Origin: Leptidea sinapis | Lineage: Eukaryota > Arthropoda > Insecta > Lepidoptera > Pieridae | Direction: 5' to 3' | Assembly: GCF_905404315.1 (NCBI RefSeq) | Contig: NC_066296.1 | Location: 9,362,001-9,426,000 of the forward strand | Length of the DNA stretch: 64,000 nt | Part shown: positions 20,780 to 31,541 of the stretch, piece after piece | Position numbering within the stretch: position 1 is the first letter of the stretch | Layout of the letters: each line of letters starts with the position of its first letter | Program-made: the position numbers and the translations under genes | The notes under the pieces: model-generated | Seen by the model: only the letters and a program-made list of their open reading frames with translations | Database searches by the model: none | What the model was told of the DNA's origin: nothing

Positions 20780-22155
20780 ATGAAATAACCTATTGTTCGT
20801 ACTTCTATGCTATGTAATTGTTTTTTTTATTTTTATTTTGGACCCGACAATGGCACCAAAAACGGTGAATTGAATTATGGTTGTTGGAGTTAGATAAAGA
20901 CGTGTTAGAGGGAACTCCGTGATCAGATGACGAAAATTCTGAACACGTTGTAGTCGAGATCAAAAATGCGGACAAAGAAGACAACGTCAATCATGAGTTA
21001 GACGGATATGCAAGCCCTGCACATGATGTTTCTGATGGTGATGATTATATACCAATTTAGCCATCAAGTATTATCAAGGTTTGTTTTTCGTTTCATCGAG
21101 TTTTAAATAACAACGATTCTAAAGAACTCCTTAACTTACACTGAAAAAATTGTTTCTATTAAATTCTTAATTAATATTTTATGTCTGCTTTCTTAATACA
21201 TATAATCTAGTGTTTCTTACAATTTACTGATTTAGGGAAATGTCTATTCACTTGCAACATTATTTGGCTCTCTGTGTGCGTGTTGGCGAATGTAAGTAAT
21301 TTTGAAGTAATTATAATGTTACGTCTATATTGACATAACTATGAATGAAACTATCGTTCTGACCGTTATTATTCTATGGCTACAGATATGCAATGATATT
21401 AAAGTATTGAAAGAGGTAGATATGTCACCAGCGCGCCGAAAATCAATCGCAGAAATGGATTCAATTGGTTCCTTTGGTCGTAGTCGCTCTCTCGATACGA
21501 AAACGGTACACACGCGTTTGTTGTTGACAGAATTGCTTACAATTTGATATAGGTACAACATTAAAATGCCGTCTTGTGTTATGGGAAGATACACTTATTA
21601 GGAAAGTGAAAAAAAAAATCATAGAATTACATAACACAGTTAAGAAATCATGAATTATAACATTTTATTTGATTTCATTATTTATCTAACAAAATAAATA
21701 TGTCGCCATGACAACGCCGATCGCCGCCAAGCCGATCATAGATTCACGTACAGAAATGACAAAATATTGATGGTGTCTGTTGCGGGATGATTGAGGTAGA
21801 ATATTTTAGGAAATGATGTAAAAAGGTCGTTGTTGCAGTGAATGTAAGTGCGTATATAGGTAGCTGAACTATCAAACTACTAAAACAAGTTTTAGGGTAG
21901 GTAGCGGATGTAGACAGTGAGTGCTATTTGTTTACGTAGGAGTTATTTCAGTAACACTGTCCCTTTCAGTATATCCCTTGCTAACTACAGAAGAATCAAT
22001 AGATTATTTTCTTCTTCTCCCATTACCTTATTGTAATAAACCCTCAACAAAAAGACATTCATTAATAATATGAGATACAAAAAATAACAATTGTAATCCT
22101 AAAACTTTTTGGGAGCCGTCGTTAGTAAAATTGTAAAAAAAGGAACCTTACTGTA
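20780..22155. other. Flank of palindrome, possible acidic coding remnant
   Basis: Homology to the left arm stops at 20,779. On the plus strand 20,928-21,060 reads DENSEHVVVEIKNADKEDNV and ends VSDGDDYIPI-stop, an acidic stretch of the kind seen near the N-terminus of piggyBac-type transposases; this is a weak suggestion only. The frames at 21,341-21,547 (+) and 21,325-21,594 (-) overlap and have no recognisable domain. The rest shows nothing identifiable. Confidence 0.3.
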
Positions 22156-22161
22156 GATATC

Positions 22162-23076
22162 GTTCTTTTTTTTTTATATGTGAGAGGGGGCAAACGGGCA
22201 AGAAGCTCACGGGATGGGGAGAGGTGAGGTAACCGCCCATGGACATCCGCAACAACAGGTGTGTCAACAAATGCGTTGCCGGCCTTTAAGGTGGGAGTAT
22301 GCTTTTTTCTTGAAGGTCCCTAAGTCGTATCTGATCGGGAAGACCGCTGCCGTTAGTTGATTCCACAAAGTGGCTGTGCGAGGCAAGAAATTTCGAAGAA
22401 AACGCGCGGTTGTGGAATGCCAGACGTCTACGTGATGCGGATGGTACTTTGCACGTAATGTCCGATGGTGGAATTCGGCCGCTGGAATCAACCCGAACAG
22501 CTCCTCTGAGCACTCCCCGTGATAAATGCGGTAGAAGATGCAGAGAGAACCCACATCTCTACGCAATGCTAGAGAATCAAGCCGATCGGAGATGACTTGA
22601 TCGTCGATGATTCGAGCCGCTCTTCGTTGTATGCGGTCAAATGGAAGAAGCTGGTACTGGGGAGCACCCGCCCAGAGGTGAGAACAGTACTCTATGTGAG
22701 GCCGAATTTGCGCCTTATAAAGTTGCAGGCGGTGGCTTTTAGTGAAGTACTGTCTCGCCTTACTGAGTACACCAAGCTTTTAAGAGGCCAGTTTGGCCTT
22801 CTCTTCCAAGCGACCACGGAACTGAACGTCGCTCGATATATCGACGCCAAGTATGCCAATACAGGCTGTGGCAGTTAGAGGAGTGATCTCGAATCGAGGG
22901 GATACGACAAAGGTAAACTTTTTAGTGGTGAACGCACAAACTTGTGTCTTCTTGGGGGTGTAGGCCTCCGGATACCCCACTCACCGGACGAAACACAGCG
23001 GCATAGCCGCTATTTCACGCCGGTTTCGAGTGGGGGAGTGGTATTTCTCCGGGCGTGCCAGCCAAATTCGGTTGTT
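22162..23076 (-). mobile_element. Internally deleted LINE family A copy
   Basis: On the minus strand this reads 5' to 3': a GC-rich 5' module (23,076-22,965, shared with 1,985-2,105), then a jump into the reverse-transcriptase C-terminal part (from KKTQVCAFTTKKF at about 22,960), then LCIFYRIYHGECSEELFGL, FLPRTATLWNQLTAAVF and AYSHLKGRQR, and an A-run (T-run at 22,165 on plus). It matches 29,990-30,780 closely and keeps an open 100-codon frame at 22,264-22,566. GATATC at 22,156-22,161 and 23,077-23,082 may be the target duplication. The fingers, palm and endonuclease are missing. Confidence 0.7.
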
Positions 23077-23082
23077 GATATC

Positions 23083-23670
23083 ATCAATGTGGCTATATAT
23101 TATAATCAATATTCAATTATTTTTTTATAAAATCAATGACACATTATCTACCTAATTTCAATGCAGTTTTACTACTATATAGCTTTTACTGCATGAACTC
23201 ATGAATGAATCGTTATTTAGGCATAAATCACGGTATACGGTAAAAAATCATATCTGATGAATTAACTGTATTTTTCTATACAAATACGAAGCAATTACCA
23301 AATTAGAGTTATCCCTTTCTTGCTTGCGATAATTGCATTTACTATCCTTCTTTGACGTGTAATCGTAATGTAGTATGATATTGCAATGTTAAATTATTCA
23401 TTTGTGCGTTAGTGTATCATTTTCAAACACCGAATGTTGTATACGTAACCTATCTATTCTTTTGAATAGCATTGCAGATTTGCTGTTATAAAAATTTGGG
23501 TGACGTGAGCTAACGAGATTTCACCTATCCAAAAAGTGTGTAACTATTTATATTTATATTTTTTTATTATTATTGCTAGTCATGAGATATCGGTGATGCG
23601 AACCCATAAGATTTTCCTCTACCAAATAGTGCCCAACGCGGCTAAAGAAGTTTTCACTACAATAATCATA
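23083..23670. other. Interval without identified features
   Basis: AT-rich sequence; no long frame, terminal repeat or RNA gene was seen. Confidence 0.6.
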
Positions 23671-24481
23671 CATAGGCTGCACTAAAAGTATTGGGAATGG
23701 ATTATTTCCACTGTTCTTGTTATATTAAAAAAAAATTAATTTAAAACTCCTTGGTTTTAAAAATTGAATACCATTTATGTATTAAAAAGATTCTCGGTCA
23801 CAAGGTTTTGTCAAACTTGTTTAGTCGTTGAGAAAATGGAATTGACTCGAGAAAATTCTAGAGCGATGATTTATTATGACTTTCGTAGTGGTTTAACACA
23901 AAAACAGTGTGTTGACCGGATGATAAGAATAAGAATTATTTATTTAAATTGATCTTTTTACATAAATTTCATGATGAAGCCCCAGCCAAAACCACAATTT
24001 ATCGTTGGTTTGATGAATTTCAACGTGGACGCGTCAAGCTCAGTGATGATCCCCGTCAAGGTCGTCCAAAAACTGCAGTCACCAAAGAAAACGTTGATGC
24101 TGTGCGTAAGTTGATTGAGGAACATCGACATGTGATATACCGCGAAATTCAGGCAACTTTAGACATTGGCATGAGTCAAATACAAATAATCTTGCATGAA
24201 CAATTAGGTGTAAAAAAGTTGTTTTTTTTGTTCCCTAAAATAAAGAATAAATTGCGTGGTCAGAGATTTTCATCACCTGAAGAAGCTGTGGACGCCTACA
24301 AAACGGCCATTTTGGAGACCCTAACTTCCGAATGGAATGGTTGCTTGATTGATGATTGGTTCCATTGTATGGAAAAATGTGTCAAATTTCGTGGAGAATA
24401 CTTAGAAAAGCAATAAATACATTTTTAAATAGTAATGTTGTGTCACTTCCTTGATTCCCGAAATTTTCAGTCCCACCCTCG
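23671..24481 (+). mobile_element. Mariner element with internal deletion
   Basis: An 811-bp element bounded by TA at 23,669-23,670 and 24,482-24,483. The left end CATAGGCTGCACTAAAAGTA and the reverse complement of the right end (CGAGGGTGGGACTGAAAATT) align as diverged inverted repeats sharing GGGAAT further in. Full-length mariners are about 1.3 kb; the missing part is the catalytic centre (see the transposase remnant inside). Confidence 0.75.
23836..24416 (+). pseudogene. Mariner transposase remnant lacking the catalytic core
   Basis: The N-terminus MELTRENSRAMIYYDFRSGL starts at 23,838, is broken near 23,950, and resumes in another frame (HDEAPAKTTIYRWFDEFQRG, then DDPRQGRPKTAVTKENVDAV, ending with ILHEQLGVKK). 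These are the paired helix-turn-helix DNA-binding domains and the linker. The sequence then jumps to the family's C-terminal end: SPEEAVDAYKTAILETLTSE and KCVKFRGEYLEKQ-stop. About 150-170 residues, including all expected DD34D catalytic positions, are deleted. A protein of this form could bind mariner ends but not cut them; whether it is expressed is unknown. Confidence 0.82.
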
Positions 24482-24734
24482 TATAATAAAGTGCGACATA
24501 GTAACTCGGGTGTCTTGAAGCCCTAAGCTTCATTCCAACAAAATATTACACCCTCGTAGAAATCGCTAGCATTCTCCTCTTGGAAATGACAAACAATGTA
24601 CTATTTCATCAAACTTGCTCGTAACTTAAACATTATTAAGTCTCGTTTATACCCTTAATAAAATATATGAAACAACCCTTACCTTTTACTTACAACAATA
24701 GTGTTAGTTAGTGTTGCATGGTAACTTATTTAGT

Positions 24735-25180
24735 TATACGACTTTACTCACGTTTTATCGGTGTGGGTACCGACTAGTTTCGCACCATCGGTCCTTCATC
24801 AGGGTGAGTGTGGAGGGTTCGCGATAACGTCCCGTCTCTTGCTGCGGACTTGTGCTCGTAGTACGCGGCTGGAAAGGGTGGGGGGCGCCAGTGTTGATGA
24901 CGAGCACCGTATCTCTAACACTATGTCACTATTGGTGTCCACGGGTGTACAGAATGTACTCACAATGTCCACTACGTGATCATCGGCACTGTGGGTCTTA
25001 TTGCGAGACGCGTTTTGTAACATTGGTTTTCAAGTTCGTGCAGAGCCCAACCCAATTAGGTCGACGGTCTATTTCTATGGCTTCCAGCAGCTTGGGAGAC
25101 ACAAAGCTTTTTCGCGAAAAAGTATTGGCTACCCATAACGATAAATCGTGAGTTAAAGCTGTATTACTAAATAAGTTAAT
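24735..25180 (-). pseudogene. Possible Penelope-like GIY-YIG C-terminal fragment
   Basis: On the minus strand, PKLLEAIEIDRRPN is followed after a frame change by NASRNKTHSADDHVVDIVST and further Ser/Pro-rich sequence to about 24,800. The 'EAIEI..RPN' pattern occurs at the end of GIY-YIG endonuclease domains of Penelope-like elements. The terminal block (GACTTTACTCACGTTTTATC ... CCTTCATCAGGGTGAG) recurs at 50,715-50,945. The GIY-YIG catalytic motifs themselves are not present, so the assignment is tentative. Confidence 0.45.
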
Positions 25181-25945
25181 CATGTCCCACGTTCAATGAT
25201 AATATTAGTAGATAATTTAGTGTTTCATGATTGCTCAGCTGTTTGTATATTCATTGCAAGTTGTATATTTACAGATCAATATATTCTTCATTTTATGAGA
25301 AAGGGAATGAAAGTCAGAGTAAAGTGATGCAGCAAAAATATTTAAACGTTAAATGCTGATTGCCTTACACGAGTAGGTAAAAAAATAAATGTTAATTAAT
25401 AAAATATATCAACACAAAACACACGAAATGTTCTACATAACGCATAGATTTCTGTTTTTAAATCTGTTTTTCTAACATTGGGACCAAACTGGGAGAATAG
25501 CCTTTCAAACGAAAAAGTATTTTCAATCAATACATAAATAGTGAATATAACGTGAGGTAACAAACAAACAAAAAAAAAAGTCACTTTGTAGTTATTTAAA
25601 TATATTATTCTTAATAAAGTGTATGAAAATGCTTATTTACCACATTTTACTGTATAAGATTGACCCAATATTTTAAGCTTATATTTGTATGGTTTATCGT
25701 TTTATCATTTTTAAATTTAAATTAAAGATGTTGCTTCGTTCTAATAACAGAGAACTAACAAGCATAACATAAATAGAGACTAATATCGCATTTTTGGTAA
25801 TATATTATACAACTTTGAATACAATGCTACCAAACCGATTGAGATTCAATACTCGCTGGTAGAATATAGAAGAGTTGTAATATAAATTTCGAGTATTACT
25901 ACTGTATAAAGATTATTTTATGAGATTGAAGGACATCATATACAT
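25181..25945. other. Interval without identified features
   Basis: AT-rich; the 62-codon minus frame at 25,396-25,584 has low-complexity Phe/Leu-rich content and no domain. Confidence 0.6.
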
Positions 25946-25956
25946 TTAGAATAATA

Positions 25957-26288
25957 TTCATCATCATCATTTCAGCCGGAAGACGTCCACTGCTGGACAA
26001 AGGCCTCCCCAAAGATTTCAACGACGATCAATCCTGCGCTGCCCTCATCCAACGCATTCCGGCGATCTTGACCCAATCGTCACGCCATCTTGTGGGGGGC
26101 CTACCAACACTGCGTCTTCCGGTACGTGGTCGCAATTCGAGGACTTTACTGCCCCAACGGCCATCTGTCCGTCGAGCTATGTGCCCTACCCATTGCAACT
26201 TCAGTTTCGCAATCATTTAGGCTATGTCGGTAACTTTGGTTCTCCTACGGATCTCCTCAGTTCTGATTCGATCACGCAGGATATATTA
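25957..26288 (-). mobile_element. RTE-like LINE 3' fragment with 11-bp duplication
   Basis: On the minus strand it encodes the extreme C-terminus of a reverse-transcriptase ORF (KLQWVGHIARRTDGRWGSKV, GRPPTRWRDDWVKIAG) and ends in a TGATGATGATGA tail. AGAATAATATT flanks it at about 25,949-25,959 and 26,290-26,300. The 'GHIARR.D..W' to 'GRP..RW.DD' pattern is widespread at the end of insect LINE ORFs; RTE clade is my best guess from the short 3' UTR and trinucleotide tail. Other copies: 27,871, 49,077, 52,250 and 57,105. Confidence 0.75.
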
Positions 26289-26300
26289 AGAATAATATTA

Positions 26301-26815
26301 CTAATAAAAATACATTATTCAAAATTTAAGGAGACATTTTAACAAACAGGTAAAGATTTGCGTTGATTTACTTTAAATAACAAAATAATGGTGAAACAAT
26401 TACTATTGATAATAACTTGTTATTATGGAATCAAGCGAGCTTTTGACACGTAATATTGAAACGAAATTGCATTAAATAATGCCCCAGTTTTATTTGTCAA
26501 TCAACTAGTTAAAAGTTATTTGTCCGATTAAATTAACCGCACACGATAAATGATTGCAGTCCATTTTGTAATTCGAAGAGATTTAATACATTCACAATCA
26601 GTTATTTATTATGTACGCAAAAATCATTATGTATTCTTATTCCTTCAGTTTTATTAATTGTTAATTATTTTGAATACAAACGTAATATCAGAATTTACAT
26701 GCTGCATTTTATCAACTGCAGTCTCCCTAAAAAACGTGATCTGAAATGGTCTCGAAACGTCGGAATAACTAAAATAATAATTTAAATGTAACTTTTACCC
26801 AAAGTCATTAGCAAG
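26301..26815. other. Interval without identified features
   Basis: AT-rich; no frame, RNA gene or repeat was recognised. Confidence 0.55.
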
Positions 26816-26825
26816 AATAAAGTTT

Positions 26826-26935
26826 TTGCGCGGGTTTGAGTCCCGCATCATTCATAAAATTGTGTTTTCAGATTTATTTGTGTAATTAATCCCAGAAGTG
26901 AGGGTTATCACTGTAATAACATAACAAATTGGTTA
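26826..26935 (+). mobile_element. tRNA-derived SINE T1, 5'-truncated
   Basis: The copy starts inside the tRNA T-arm (GCGGGTTTGAGTCCCGC) and continues with the SINE body CATTCATAAAATTGTGTTTTC ... AATTAATCCCAGAAGTGAGG. It matches 27,036-27,150 and the minus copy at 49,430-49,580. Confidence 0.65.
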
Positions 26936-27035
26936 GATTTGCAAGTGCGACATCTTAAGTCAATTTTCTAATATGCAAATCACTGCAATCTGGTTATCAA
27001 CTGTTAAGTAAGATTTCATGACAATACGTCACTCG

Positions 27036-27150
27036 AACGGTTAGCTCAGTTGGAAAGAGCGCTCACACCGAACGCGAGAGGTCACGGGTTTGAGTCCCGC
27101 ATCGTTCATAAAATTTTGTTTTCAGTTTTATTTGTGTAAGGACACACTAA
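27036..27150 (+). mobile_element. tRNA-headed SINE T1
   Basis: The head folds as a tRNA: acceptor GAACGGT with ATCGTTC (seven pairs, one G-T), D-stem GCTC/GAGC, and T-arm CGGGTTTGAGTCCCG. The anticodon arm (CTCAC/GCGAG) has a mismatch and the loop lacks T at position 33, and the head runs straight into an AT-rich body shared with two other copies. I therefore call it a SINE head and not a functional tRNA gene. The A- and B-box regions could act as internal pol III promoter. Confidence 0.7.
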
Positions 27151-27320
27151 CAATTAATCGCGTTTTATACTTTTAAATAGTGTTTTTATTTTAATTTTAT
27201 TAATAATATCCAGGTAAGCATTATCTTTCGGACAGTTTTCAACCAATTGGATGTTAATTATTTATAAAAATACAGATATCCGCGTAGTCAGTTTTTTGTG
27301 ACTCGATGATTTTTGTGTAG

Positions 27321-27631
27321 TTTTTTTTTATGCCAATACGGGACGAGACGAATAGGACGTTCAACTGATGGAAATTGATACACCCTGCCAATTACAACGA
27401 AGTGCCGCTCTGGATTCTTGAGAAATCCAAAAACTCCTAGCGGCACTATAACTAAGCTCGTCATCTTGAGACATAAGATGTTAATTCTCATTTGCCCAGT
27501 AATTTCACTTGCTACGGCGCCATTTAGACCGAAGCACAGTAATGCACACATTACTGCTTCCCGGTAGAAATAGGTTCCGTTGTGGTACCCATAAACTAGC
27601 CGGCATCCTGTGCAAAGGAGCCTCCCACTGG
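27321..27631 (-). mobile_element. S1 SINE, full length
   Basis: Antisense copy from T9 (27,321) to CTCCCACTGG (27,631). The long minus-strand frame through it (27,288-27,677) arises because the repeat happens to be open; no domain is present. Confidence 0.85.
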
Positions 27632-27870
27632 TGAAAGAAAGTAGTTTCAAGTTTATAATAATATTGATACTTGACAATTGACATAAATGAAAAATCCAAA
27701 TTCTCTATATAGGCTTCAATTTTTTGCTTTCGATAAAAGTAATTCTAATTCAGAAATTTTATTTAAGTATTTTATTTATTTTAAGAGTATAATTTTGACA
27801 AGACGATTTCGTATTTAATATGTCATAATAAATTCTTTGACAGCACCGTAGCGCGCTACCGCTCAGATGT

Positions 27871-28089
27871 GATCATCATCATTATCATCAGCCGGAAGAC
27901 GTCCACTGCTGGACAAAGGCCTCCCCCAAAGATCACCATGACGATCGGTCCTGCGCTGCTCTCATCCAACGTATTCCGTCGATCTTGACCAGATCGTCGC
28001 TCCGTCTTGTGGGGGCCTACCAACACTGCGTCTTCCGGTACGTGGTCGCCATTCGATGACTTTACTGCCCAAATAGCCACCTGTCCGTC
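27871..28089 (-). mobile_element. RTE-like fragment split by a LINE
   Basis: Starts with the trinucleotide tail (ATCATCATCATTATCATCAG) and runs to CTGTCCGTCGAAG. It resumes after the LINE at 30,784-30,795 (GAACTATGTGTG; compare CGAGCTATGTGCC in the copy at 25,957). CGCTCAGATGT at 27,860-27,870 and 30,796-30,806 is the target duplication of the outer element. Confidence 0.72.
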
Positions 28090-30783
28090 GAAGTTTTCTT
28101 GAAGGACAGGACCTATTTATCATCTGGCTGCGTGTAGACTGCGATGACCATCCGCGAATCTACGCATGCCTGTATAGGTCCCATAGCGGTAACGCAGAGA
28201 CTGACCGGCTCCTCGAACACATCCAAATAGCTACAGATTCCGTGTTGGAGCAGATTCCCACTGCAGAGAACGTGTTTCTTGGCGATTTTATCGCCCACCA
28301 CGCCGAATGGCTAGGCTCACGTACCACAGATCATGCAGGGAGATCTGTTCACGACTTCGCCTTAGCATATGGTCTGACGCAACTGGTTATTGCGCCAACG
28401 CGAATCCCAGATGTGCAAGATCATACATCTTCAGATACCTAGTTTCCGTTGACCCTCCACTGGGATCGTCGGACCACTGCCTGATCTGGAGCACCGTGCC
28501 GATCACGCGCCCAACACGGCCCCGCTTCTTAGGCTGTCGCCGCGTGTGGCACTATAGGTCAGCAAAGTGGGACGAGATGCGGTGCTTTTTTGCATCCTAC
28601 CCGTGGAGGCAGATCTGTTTTTCGCTGGGAGATCCAGATGCCGCTGCTGACGCTGTTGCTGATGTGGTACTGCAAGGTATGGAACTCTTCATTCCATCCT
28701 CCTCTGTGCCTATCGGTGGCAGGTCCCAACCATGGTTTGACCGCTCCTGCAAAATGGCCTCTCGCCGCAAGCAGGAGTGCTATCAGGCTTGGGTCAATGC
28801 GGTGGTATCTAAGGATGTGAATTCCAGCGAACTTAAAAAACACTTCAATCATGCCTCCAGGTCCTTCAAAAGAGTTATTGCTGACGCGAAGTCGAAGCAC
28901 ATTGGCAGAATTGGCGAGAGACTTGCACGCCTTCCCTCGGGAACTCGTGCGTTCTGGTTCGCCAAGGCTGTCCAAGGAAACTTCTGCCAGCCAGCCATTC
29001 CGCCACTGCACAGGGATGATGACTCGCTGGCCCATGACGCGAAAGAGAAAGCTGATCTCCTGGGCTCCCTCTTCGCTTCCAACTCGACTCTGGATGACCA
29101 AGGTGCACCTCCACCGCATATTCCGCGGTGCGATTCATATATGCCGGAGTTAAAAATCTGGCATGGTGCCGTGCTTAAGGCGTTTCTCACCTTGGACATT
29201 CACAAATCGAGCGGGCCCGATGGCATTCCCCCGATAGTGCTGTGGACATGTGCTCCGGAACTGGCGCTGGTCCTTACCCATCTTTTCCGGCTCTCCTACT
29301 CATCAGGCGTAGTCCCGAAATTATGGAAGGCAGCTTTAGTGCACCCGATCCCTAAGAAAGGAGTACGCTCAGATCCGTCCAACTACCGCCCCATTGCCAT
29401 TACCTCCATTTTCTCCAAAGAAATGGAGTCGATCATCAACCGCCAGCTCTTGGGATACCTAGAGGGGCACCAGCTGATCAGCGACTGCCAGTACAGTTTC
29501 CGTCAGGGTCGCTCAGCTGGTGATCTTCTTGCGTACCTCACCCATAAATGGGCGCAAGCGGTTGAGTCGAAGGGAGAGGCGTTGGCGGTGAGTTTGGACA
29601 TAGCGAAGGCCTTTGCTAATTTAATTTAACTAAACTGCCATCCTATGGGCTTCCCGAGAAGTTGTGCAAATGGGTCACTAGCTTTTTGGCTGATCGGAGC
29701 ATCAAGGTTGTTATCAACGGTGCATGCTCCGACTTAAAACCCATAAACTCTGGTGTCCCGCAAGGCTGTGTGCTATCCCCTACGCTGTTTCTTCTGCATA
29801 TCAATGATATGCTGCAAATCAGCAATATTCATTGCTATGAAGACGACAGCACGGGGTATGCTTCCTACACCAGCCGTGCCAACATGTCCCGGGATAGCGT
29901 CGACGAGAACCGGAACAAACTTGTATTTGAAATTGAGACTATGCTTTGCAAAGTCTCGGAATGGGGCCGACAAAATTTAGTCCAATTCAACCCGAAGAAG
30001 ACACAAGTTTGTGCGTTCACCACTAAAAAGTCTCCCTTTGTCGTATCCATCCCATCGATTCGAGATCACTCCTCTAACTGCCACAGCCTGTATTGGCATA
30101 CTTGGCGTCGATATATCGAGCGACGTTCAGTTCCGTGGTCACTTGGAAGAGAAGGCCAAACTGGCCTCTAAAAAGCTTGGTGTACTCAGTAAGGCGAGAC
30201 AGTACTTCACTAAAAGCCACCGCCTGCAACTTTATAAGGTGCAAATTCGGCCTCACATGGAGTACTGTTCTCACCTCTGGGCGGGTGCTCCCCAGTACCG
30301 GCTTCTTCCATTTGACCGCATACAATGAAGAGCGGCTCGAATCATCGACGATCAAGTCATCTCCGATCGGCTTGATTCTCTAGCATTGCGTAGAGATGTG
30401 GGTGCTCTCTGCATCTTCTACCGCATTTATCACGGGGAGTGCTCAGAGGAGCTGTTCGGGTTGATTCCAGCGGCCGAATTCCACCATCGGACATTACGTG
30501 CAAAGTACCATCCGCATCACGTAGACGTCTGGCATTCCACAACCGCGCGTTTTCTTTGAAATTTCTTGCCTCGCACAGCCACTTTGTGAAATCAACTACC
30601 GGCAGCGGTCTTCCCGATCAGATACGACTTAGGGACCTTCAAGAAAAAAGCATACTCCCACCTTAAAGGCCGGCAACGCATTTGTTGACACACCTGTTGT
30701 TGCAGATGTCCATGGGCGGTTGCCTCACCTCTCCCCATCCCGTGAGCCTCTTGCCCGTTTGCCCCCTCTCATATAAAAAAAAA
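28090..30783 (+). mobile_element. LINE family A, 5'-truncated, nested in RTE fragment
   Basis: A 2.69 kb insertion that begins inside the endonuclease domain, runs through reverse transcriptase and C-terminal region, and ends in an A-run at about 30,775-30,783. It split the RTE fragment at the GAA site. Copies or pieces of the family are also at 22,162-23,076 and 45,590-46,170, with a possible one at 50,945-51,090. Confidence 0.85.
28100..30690 (+). pseudogene. LINE endonuclease/reverse-transcriptase ORF2, broken
   Basis: Domain order: end of an AP-type endonuclease (VFLGDFIAHHAEWLGS, where the family normally has GDFNAHH, then LGSSDHCLI at about 28,465), a linker, then reverse transcriptase in the frame 28,307-29,629 (HKSSGPDGIPP, NYRPIAITSI, YSFRQGRSAGDLLAYL, motif A SLDIAKAF). 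Motif A is followed by an AT-rich patch and stops. It resumes at 29,662-30,171 with SGVPQGCVLSPTLFLLHIND and the catalytic YADD changed to YEDD (29,836-29,847). The C-terminal region is in two further frames (ISSDVQFRGHLEEKAK, FYRIYHGECSEELF). At least three frame breaks, the lost Asn and the YEDD change make it inactive. In function it was the target-primed reverse-transcription enzyme. Confidence 0.88.
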
Positions 30784-30806
30784 GAACTATGTGTGCGCTC
30801 AGATGT

Positions 30807-31541
30807 ACCTTTTTATATATGTTGCTGAAATTTAGTATTTTAATCAAGATTGTCAATTTAATTATTTATTTTTGTCAGTTGAAACCGTGGTCTAACTATC
30901 ATGGTATATATAATGCTTAGTTTCTCTATCGTATTATATCTAGTTATAATATAATTGATATTTTTATACACATCTGTAGGTTTTTGAATTGTAAGGAACA
31001 GAAAAATAATGGTTCCTCTTGTAACGAACTCAGTAATAAACAAGAGGTAAATACTTTGAAATAACGCATTAAGTTTCAATTTTCAAATTGAATTTAAGAG
31101 GTCTCATTGAGGTTTTACGTTACATTCATATCATATTTCTAAATAAACATGACAACTTGATATCTGCGAGATAATTGGCAAGTGAATTACAGTTCATTTA
31201 TTTTTAGTTTCTTATTAACTGCCAATTTAAAATACCGAATTATTTAATATTTTAATGCACCCAATCCATGGGGTGCTACGAGAGATTACCCCTATTAGAT
31301 TTCATCAGTGTTTTTTACGAAACCGTAAACATGAGAATTCTAATTAAAACACGTAATAAATAAGCCTTGGATGTTTCAATATCGGAAAATTTTCTTTTAT
31401 TTTAGATTTTGTATATTTTAGTAATTGTGCTTTGAAAATTCTTGATGATTATAAACAAACCTTTTGTCAGAATTCCGTTTAATAAAAGAAAAGCATTCGT
31501 TTGCATAATAAACCGATTTTCAAATTTCAAATACCTTAGTA
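30807..31541. other. Interval without identified features
   Basis: AT-rich sequence; no repeat or domain was recognised. Confidence 0.55.

Noticed and set aside
20928..21060. piggyBac transposase N-terminus
   Set aside because: Only an acidic stretch of about 44 codons with no catalytic or structural motif; kept as a weak note in the interval entry, not called.
27038..27112. Functional tRNA gene
   Set aside because: Mismatch in the anticodon stem, no T at position 33, and a repeated SINE body directly attached.
27288..27677. 129-codon minus frame (TSGRLLCTGCRLVYG...) and similar frames at 42,691-43,131, 60,228-60,473, 3,324-3,512 and 61,372-61,557
   Set aside because: All lie across copies of the S1 repeat, begin and end in unrelated flanks, and vary in frame. 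They are open by chance, not a protein family.
28849..29199. Overlapping frames on both strands within the LINE at 28,090-30,783
   Set aside because: They are GC-rich shadows of the reverse-transcriptase frame, with no domain of their own.
27871..30795. A chimeric retroposition joining an inverted RTE end to LINE A under one target duplication
   Set aside because: The 12 bases after the LINE poly(A) continue the RTE sequence, so a simple nested insertion explains it.
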